The position numbers were made by a program, and so were the translations under genes. Shown here in pieces: positions 58,908-64,000 of a DNA stretch of 64,000 bases. Source of the stretch: CAVZTX01 sp963778375. GTDB taxonomy: Bacteria; Chloroflexota; Ktedonobacteria; Ktedonobacterales; Ktedonobacteraceae. The stretch spans positions 348,821 to 412,820 of the forward strand of contig CAVZTX010000038.1 of assembly GCA_963778375.1 (NCBI GenBank), in the 5' to 3' direction. A model generated the notes under the pieces. The model was not told the origin of the DNA, did not search any database, and saw nothing but the letters and a program-made list of their open reading frames with translations. The first letter of the stretch is position 1, and the number at the start of each line of letters is the position of its first letter.

Positions 58908-59204
58908 ATGGCAGAGAAAAAAGGAGTCTATGAGGTCTGCAAGGCGAAGGTACGCACGATTCAGGAAGCATATGACGCGCTGGTTGATGCGGTGGAGGAT
59001 TATAAGACGCTGCTGACAACCTTGATCGAGGAGGCCGACACAGGCGATGAGCATGATAAACATGTGCTGGTGGTGGCTAATTTACAACGCAATACGACAA
59101 ATGGGCTGCTGGGAACGCTGGATAGTGATCTGCATGATGATTTGATCCGCCTTTCAGATAGGGTTATACGCTTCAAGCATATAGAGGATGGCACGTTTGT
59201 TTGA
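58908..59204 (+). CDS. Small acidic protein, function unknown
   Basis: A 98-residue, largely helical, charged protein (MAEKKGVYEVCKAKVRTIQE start; DALVDAVEDYKTLLTTLIEE). AAGGAGAAGGA lies directly before the ATG, so it is very likely translated. It has one Cys (near residue 11) and no recognised motif. Position between the GrdB-like gene and the hydrolase suggests it belongs to the pathway, perhaps as a partner or carrier; that is guesswork. Confidence 0.7.
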   Translation: MAEKKGVYEVCKAKVRTIQEAYDALVDAVEDYKTLLTTLIEEADTGDEHDKHVLVVANLQRNTTNGLLGTLDSDLHDDLIRLSDRVIRFKHIEDGTFV

Positions 59205-59224
59205 CCAACGGAAAGGATACTTTC

Positions 59225-60301
59225 ATGGCGAGAGATGAATTAGTACAGAGTGCGATAGATAACTGGGCACCCCGGTTTATTGCCAATGGCATCGATGCCA
59301 ACGATTTTCAGCGCGTCACGAATAGCATCGAGCGCTGGGATGATTGGTGCCGGAAGTGGTCGGAGTGTGGGGCGATGCATGCGCAGATGGGTGAGCAAGC
59401 AGAGGCGGAGGGGCATTATATATCGGCGGGTGAGCATTATTTTCACGCAGCGATTGCCTATCACTTTGGGAAGTATTTATTCGTGCGTCATCCAGAGGAA
59501 TTACGTACGGCGCATGAGCATACTGTGCGAAACTATCAACAAGCTCTGCCCTATTTCGATTTTCCAGGGGAACGAGTCGCTATTCCTTATGAGGGAGGTG
59601 CGACAATGCCGGGTATCTTGAGGAAGCCCTGGCATACGCCGAAACCACCAGTGGTAATCCTGGTGCCGGGATTGGATTCGGTGAAGGAAGAGTTGCACAG
59701 TTATGGGCAGGATTTTCTGCGGCGTGGTATGGCCGTGCTGGCAATTGACGGACCTGGACAGGGAGAGATGGAGTTTGAGTATCCGATGCGCTATGACTAT
59801 GAGGTTCCTATCAAGCATGTCGTGGACTATCTTGAGAGCCGAGCAGATGTTGATGCAATCCGAGTGGGGTTGATGGGTGTGAGCCTGGGTGGATATTATG
59901 CTCCGCGTGCGGCGGCATTTGAACCACGGCTGAAGGCAGTGATTGCCAATTGCGGGGCATATAATTTCGCGGAACACTTCGATGGACGACCCCAGTTGAC
60001 GCGTGAGGCATTTATCTATCGTTTAAAAGCTGCGAACGAGTCAGAGGCGCGTGAGAAGTTAAAGGCATTTGACCTTCAGGGGGTAATGGAGAAGGTTACC
60101 TGCCCGTTTCTGGTGATTATGGGACGGCGCGATAGGCTTATCGCACCTGAGGATGCGGAAAGGATGGTTCGAGAGGCAGGTGGAGCAAAGGGGGTGGCAG
60201 AACTGTGGATGTTTGAGGATGGCAATCATGTCTGCAACAACATTCCTTATAAGCATCGACCACAGCAGGCAGATTGGATGCGCCAGAAATTAGGGTTATG
60301 A
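59225..60301 (+). CDS. Alpha/beta hydrolase, 2,6-dihydropseudooxynicotine hydrolase-like
   Basis: The 358-residue protein (ATG 59225 after AAAGGATAC) has an N-terminal helical domain and an alpha/beta hydrolase core. Catalytic residues can be placed: Ser in GVSLGGYYAPRAAA, Asp in MGRRDRLIAPEDA and His in EDGNHVCNN. The order and the AIDGPGQGEMEFEYP segment match C-C-bond hydrolases of the DHPON/FrsA-like group. In Arthrobacter that enzyme cleaves a 1,3-dioxo side chain in nicotine breakdown. The substrate here is unknown. Overlaps the next gene as ATGA. Confidence 0.82.
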   Translation: MARDELVQSAIDNWAPRFIANGIDANDFQRVTNSIERWDDWCRKWSECGAMHAQMGEQAEAEGHYISAGEHYFHAAIAYHFGKYLFVRHPEELRTAHEHTVRNYQQALPYFDFPGERVAIPYEGGATMPGILRKPWHTPKPPVVILVPGLDSVKEELHSYGQDFLRRGMAVLAIDGPGQGEMEFEYPMRYDYEVPIKHVVDYLESRADVDAIRVGLMGVSLGGYYAPRAAAFEPRLKAVIANCGAYNFAEHFDGRPQLTREAFIYRLKAANESEAREKLKAFDLQGVMEKVTCPFLVIMGRRDRLIAPEDAERMVREAGGAKGVAELWMFEDGNHVCNNIPYKHRPQQADWMRQKLGL

Positions 60302-61452
60302 ACAACTTGTATCCCCGCTTTAGTGATGCAGAATTCTCGCGTCGATATAAGGCTATTCGGGAGGTGATAGGACAAGCAGGTCTCTCGGCACTTGTCCTGT
60401 ATGGCACGACTAGCTCTTACAATGAGGTGCTCTATCTCTCAAACTTCATTGCGACGAGAGAGGCGTTTCTAGTTTTTCCAGGTGAGGGTGAGCCGACGCT
60501 GTTTGTGCAGTATTTCAACCATGTTCCCAATGCGCGGCAGGTGACCTGCCTTGCAGATGTGAAATGGGGAGGACCAGATACAATTGCTGCCCTTGCTGAA
60601 AATCTTCGGGAGAGAGGGTTGAGCGGGAGCCGGATTGGATTGGTTGGGCCAATTTCCTTCAAGCAGTATGCTGCAATGAAAAAGGTGCTTCCGCAGGCTG
60701 AACTCGTGGATTTTACCCCGCAGATGATGCAGCTACGGCTCGTGAAGAGCGAGGAGGAGCTCGAGTTTCTGCGCAAGGGTGCGGAGTTTAGTGATCGAGC
60801 GATTGAGGCACTTAAAAGCGAAGCTCGGCCTGGCATTACGGAACATGAACTGGCTGCAATTGTTGAAGGGGCTTATTTGGGATTGGGCGGTAAAACGCAT
60901 ATTCACTACATGGCTACGACGCCGATGCTCAATCCAAGCGTTTGTGTTCCTGCACAGCAGTTGTCTAATCGGGTGATCCAGACTGGAGACGTGCTTATTA
61001 CTGAGATTAGTGCCCACTACCATGGATACGCGGGTCAGATTTTGCGGCCTTTTGCTATTGGTACGCCTCCAACGGCGGAGTACTTGCGGATGTATGAAGT
61101 AGCAGTGGAGACGTTTCGACGCATCGCGGACGTGATTCGGGTGGGGGCGACAAGTGATGAAGTGCTGGATGCAGCGGAATATATTCATACTGCCGGATAT
61201 ACCATTTACGATGACCTGGTACACGGTTTTGGTGGAGGTTATCTAGCCCCTATTCTACGAACGCGCCACACAAGCGCCAGGGTGCCGGAGCCGTTCACAT
61301 TTCGCGAGAATATGGTCGTGGTCATTCAACCCAACGTAATCACCGAAGACGAGCGAATGGGCGTGCAAGTGGGCGAGTTGGTGATGGTCAAGCAGCAAGG
61401 CGTTGAATCCCTTCATCACTTCCCGATGCGCTTCGTTCAATGCGCTGGCTAG
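60298..61452 (+). CDS. M24-fold protein 2 lacking most metal ligands
   Basis: The 384-residue protein has a creatinase N-domain and a pita-bread C-domain. The family metal positions are mostly replaced: GDVLITEIS has Glu for the first Asp, GYAGQILRPF has Gln for the second, VVIQPNV has Gln for the first Glu, and VQVGELVMV lacks the last Glu; only the His in VHGFGGG is kept. It is therefore unlikely to be a metallopeptidase and is more like creatinase, which uses the fold without metal. Start ATG 60298 overlaps the hydrolase stop. It is the last gene of the cluster. Confidence 0.8.
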   Translation: MNNLYPRFSDAEFSRRYKAIREVIGQAGLSALVLYGTTSSYNEVLYLSNFIATREAFLVFPGEGEPTLFVQYFNHVPNARQVTCLADVKWGGPDTIAALAENLRERGLSGSRIGLVGPISFKQYAAMKKVLPQAELVDFTPQMMQLRLVKSEEELEFLRKGAEFSDRAIEALKSEARPGITEHELAAIVEGAYLGLGGKTHIHYMATTPMLNPSVCVPAQQLSNRVIQTGDVLITEISAHYHGYAGQILRPFAIGTPPTAEYLRMYEVAVETFRRIADVIRVGATSDEVLDAAEYIHTAGYTIYDDLVHGFGGGYLAPILRTRHTSARVPEPFTFRENMVVVIQPNVITEDERMGVQVGELVMVKQQGVESLHHFPMRFVQCAG

Positions 61453-61455
61453 AAA

Positions 61456-61477
61456 AGAGTAGTGTTGTAGCTACTCT
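61456..61477 (-). terminator. Terminator between cluster and chemotaxis gene
   Basis: AGAGTAG (61456-61462) and CTACTCT (61471-61477) pair around an eight-base loop; on the minus strand TTTTC follows, giving a terminator for the chemotaxis receptor gene. The last codons of that gene lie in one arm. Confidence 0.65.
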
Positions 61478-63762
61478 GGTCTTACAGGTCGCGATGGTAC
61501 TCTCGAAATCCTATCCTGTTGATTAGGTGCTGCTGGACGAGCACCCTGTGGAAGAGTAGACCCATCAGGCTCAAATCCCTTCGATCCTCTAGCTGCATTA
61601 GCAGGAACTCTTGTTGGAGGATAGGTAGGACCTGAAGGAGGTATCAAGCGGACGCCTGCGCCGTTATACATTCCTTGATTCGGTGATTGAGCTGTGGCAG
61701 TAATGGTACGGAAAGCGCCGCTAAAGCTCAACTGCTTATTTTGCTCCTCTTCAAGCGTGATACGCGTATTTGCGTTGGGATTGTAGTAGTTAGCGTTTTC
61801 GTGGAGCTTAAACGCCTCGACCGAGGAAAGCAGTTGCTCCGCCAGACGAGCCAAACGCTCCATGTTTTGTGATGCTTCACCTGTAATCGCGCTACTCTGT
61901 TGGGTTGAGTTGGAAACGCTACGCATGATTTGTACAACTGAACCTGATGATTGCAACTGTTGTGTTGCCATTGCGTTGATGCCTTCGATCTCTTGTGCCT
62001 GACGTTCAACTACTGTGAACATCGATTCAAGCGAGGTACCTGCTTCCTGTGCCAGCCGAGTACCTGCTGAGGTCTCGCGTTCAGTATCTCGCATAGAGAC
62101 GGCCGCTGCGCTGATGTCGTCCCGGAAACTGCGTACAATACGAGCGATCATTCCCGCCTGGTCTTTCGCTTCCTCAGCCAGGCGTCGAATATCTGCTGCA
62201 ACCGCGCCGAATCCCTTACCGTTTTCTCCAGCCATCGCGGCTTGAATTGCGGCGTCCAGGGCTAATCGATTGGTCTGGTGCGCAATAGTTGTCATAGCTT
62301 CTACGATGTTGTTGATCTCACGCGAATGATCACCCAACAATTGAACCTTATTTGCGGTTTCCTGCACATTTTCCTGAATGCGTCCTATGCCTTCAACCGT
62401 CTGCTGCACTGCATCACGTCCACTTTGTGCTGTCTGGCGTGCCTCACGAGCGACCTTATATAGGCTCTGTGCTCTTTCAGCTACCTTGCGACTTGAATCT
62501 CTCATGCGCTCAACTTCGATGGCAGCCTCTGCGATCGAGTTAATTTGCATATCAGCGGTTTTCACCAGTTGGGACATGCGCTCAAACGTCATAGTCGTTG
62601 AGTTTTCAACTTCGTGCGCGACCATTTTCACACGCACGATCAGGCTGCTCAGTTCTTCTACCATGTAGTTGAACGAGTCTGCCAGGACGCCTAGGGCATC
62701 AGTAGTTACCTCGGCTTGTATGCGCAAGTCTCCTTCACCCACACCACTCACCTCACTAACCAGTTTTTCTACTTGTCCTTGCAGGTTATCACGTTGAGTC
62801 TGTATATTTTGAATGAGGTGTACGATATTATCGAGCATACTATTCATTGAAGTTGCAACCAGGTAGATTTCGTCACGACCCACGACATCTGCGCGTGCGC
62901 TGGTATCGCCCTGCGTAATACGCCTTGTGAGTGAAGCAAGCTGGCGCAGGGGACGCGTAATTGTGAGGTTCACAACATATCCAGTCGCGACGACCACCAG
63001 GATGACGCTGATGAAGGCGATTATGGTATATATCAAAACAGGCTGAGTTTGTGAGGAACCAACTGCCGTAACAGTCTTGCCCATACTTACGGCAGAGTCT
63101 ACCACTTGCTGCCAACCGTTTCTGAGATTGGTAAACGCTTCATCGGCTTGAAATAATGTTGCGTAGATTTGTGAGTAGGCCTGATTGACCTGCTGGAGAG
63201 TAAACACCGTATGTTTCTGTAAAAGGCCCTCTATGGACTGGAGTTGACCTAACTCTGTATCCTGCAATTTGCTATATTGAGGCCATTGGTTGTTTATGAC
63301 ATTGTCAAGTGCCGTCTGCTGAGCGCTGATAATCCCACTATTAGAATCATCACTTTGTAGAAAGCTACGAATAGGGCTCATATTACTAGAGGTAGCTATC
63401 TCGTAGTCGCTTTGATAGGTCTTTAATGCCTGCTCGAAGTTCGCTCTACGGGTGATTAAATCGATATTTATCAATGTTGTTGATGCGTACAGGGAAGAAT
63501 CTTGCACATTTCCACTCATACTTGCAAGAACCTGAGCATTGCGTGCCTGTAAGAGTGCATTCATCCCTTGCAGATTGATTTGCTCTTGAGAGGCAATATT
63601 TTGGGCATCAAAGCTAGTTCTTACCGCCTGACCTTGTACATTCAGCAAATTAATATAGTAGCTGCCCAGTAACACAATCACGATACCGGGTATTACAGCC
63701 GCTATCGCAAATGCTATGAACAGGCGGCGGAAAATAGGTGTATTGCTGATAAACTGAAACAT
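61471..63762 (-). CDS. Methyl-accepting chemotaxis protein
   Basis: The 763-residue protein has a first transmembrane helix (about 14-36), an extracytoplasmic sensor of about 200 residues that is mainly helical, a second helix (about 247-270, IYTIIAFISVILVVVATGYV), HAMP domains and a long cytoplasmic signalling domain with the hairpin tip IAHQTNRLALDAAIQAAMAG, a variant of the usual ALNAAIEAA. A Pro/Arg-rich tail ends it. Whether it serves chemotaxis or another signalling pathway is open, since no che genes adjoin. ATG 63762. Confidence 0.88.
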   Translation of the reverse strand: MFQFISNTPIFRRLFIAFAIAAVIPGIVIVLLGSYYINLLNVQGQAVRTSFDAQNIASQEQINLQGMNALLQARNAQVLASMSGNVQDSSLYASTTLINIDLITRRANFEQALKTYQSDYEIATSSNMSPIRSFLQSDDSNSGIISAQQTALDNVINNQWPQYSKLQDTELGQLQSIEGLLQKHTVFTLQQVNQAYSQIYATLFQADEAFTNLRNGWQQVVDSAVSMGKTVTAVGSSQTQPVLIYTIIAFISVILVVVATGYVVNLTITRPLRQLASLTRRITQGDTSARADVVGRDEIYLVATSMNSMLDNIVHLIQNIQTQRDNLQGQVEKLVSEVSGVGEGDLRIQAEVTTDALGVLADSFNYMVEELSSLIVRVKMVAHEVENSTTMTFERMSQLVKTADMQINSIAEAAIEVERMRDSSRKVAERAQSLYKVAREARQTAQSGRDAVQQTVEGIGRIQENVQETANKVQLLGDHSREINNIVEAMTTIAHQTNRLALDAAIQAAMAGENGKGFGAVAADIRRLAEEAKDQAGMIARIVRSFRDDISAAAVSMRDTERETSAGTRLAQEAGTSLESMFTVVERQAQEIEGINAMATQQLQSSGSVVQIMRSVSNSTQQSSAITGEASQNMERLARLAEQLLSSVEAFKLHENANYYNPNANTRITLEEEQNKQLSFSGAFRTITATAQSPNQGMYNGAGVRLIPPSGPTYPPTRVPANAARGSKGFEPDGSTLPQGARPAAPNQQDRISRVPSRPVRPE

Positions 63763-63941
63763 GCTAGCTCTTTATCCCTTCTCAGACGGTAAGCACTCCG
63801 TGCAGCCTCTGCTCTCAATCGCTCTATCGATAAATGCCGATAATGGCAATACTGTCCAGGACACTCCAACGAAGTGTACATTACTTCATCAAGAAATGAA
63901 ACTCACCCACCTGAATGTCCTACTCGCGACGATGCGGGACG

Positions 63942-64000
63942 TGCTATACTGCACTGTACCATCCGTTTATTTTTGATTACTCTTCTTAATAAGGAGCCTC
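63942..64000 (+). promoter_or_regulatory. Promoter-like sequence and RBS of a gene beyond the window
   Basis: TGC-TATACT (63942-63950) is an extended -10 without a clear -35. TAAGGAG near 63990-63997 is a good ribosome-binding site, so a + strand gene probably starts just past position 64000. The rest of 63763-63941 shows nothing recognisable. Confidence 0.45.

Noticed and set aside
1..64000. tRNA or rRNA genes
   Set aside because: Reading by eye I found no clover-leaf with GTTCRANNC and acceptor pairing, and no rRNA motifs; a tRNAscan-SE run could overturn this.

Overview
The window looks like a chromosomal segment from a Chloroflexota bacterium, most likely class Ktedonobacteria. This is inferred from protein style, the long low-complexity extensions and insertions in ribosomal proteins, lipoprotein-type (monoderm) transport genes and abundant REP-like intergenic palindromes. 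There is no 16S rRNA gene here to confirm it.

Positions 1-21.9 kb (+ strand) hold a nearly complete str-S10-spc-alpha super-operon: fusA (3' end), tuf, rpsJ-rplC-rplD-rplW-rplB-rpsS-rplV-rpsC-rplP-rpmC-rpsQ, rplN-rplX-rplE-rpsZ-rpsH-rplF-rplR-rpsE-rpmD-rplO-secY-adk-map, infA-rpmJ-rpsM-rpsK-rpsD-rpoA-rplQ, truA and rplM-rpsI, closed by a terminator. Several ribosomal proteins are enlarged (L3, L17 and L18 by internal insertions; S3, S5, L4, S6 and S17 by tails). map carries a one-base frameshift.

Positions 22-33.6 kb hold housekeeping and nitrogen metabolism: arginase-BCAT (-), a peptide-type ABC binding lipoprotein (+), glutamate dehydrogenase (+), then the (-) series rpsF-ssb-rpsR, a PpiC foldase, hemW and recJ. 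Positions 33.9-42 kb hold a membrane glycosyltransferase, two related lipoproteins flanked by homologous degenerate repeat arrays, rpmI-rplT without infC, a SpoU-type rRNA methyltransferase, a rubredoxin-like miniprotein and a GNAT acetyltransferase.

Positions 42-61.5 kb hold the most interesting region, a divergent catabolic locus. On the - strand are a DHDPS/NAL-superfamily lyase and a PYROXD2-like FAD oxidoreductase. On the + strand are a GntR/FCD regulator, a beta-hydroxyacid dehydrogenase, a three-gene 2-oxoacid/acetoin dehydrogenase complex (E1a, E1b, E2), two metal-ligand-altered M24 'pita-bread' proteins, a complete LivKHMGF transporter, a GrdB-like protein with an in-frame UGA followed by a SECIS-like hairpin (candidate selenoprotein with a UxxC motif), a small acidic protein and a 2,6-dihydropseudooxynicotine-hydrolase-like alpha/beta hydrolase. 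The divergent promoters share a 20-bp element (GGTATGAT-N5-AACAATC), suggesting one GntR-controlled regulon for uptake and degradation of an unidentified, probably nitrogen-containing, carboxylate. The window ends with a methyl-accepting chemotaxis protein (-) and what looks like the upstream region of a further + strand gene.

Four otherwise intact genes carry single-base frameshifts (map, the DHDPS-like lyase, E2, LivK), so draft-assembly error must be weighed against real gene decay.
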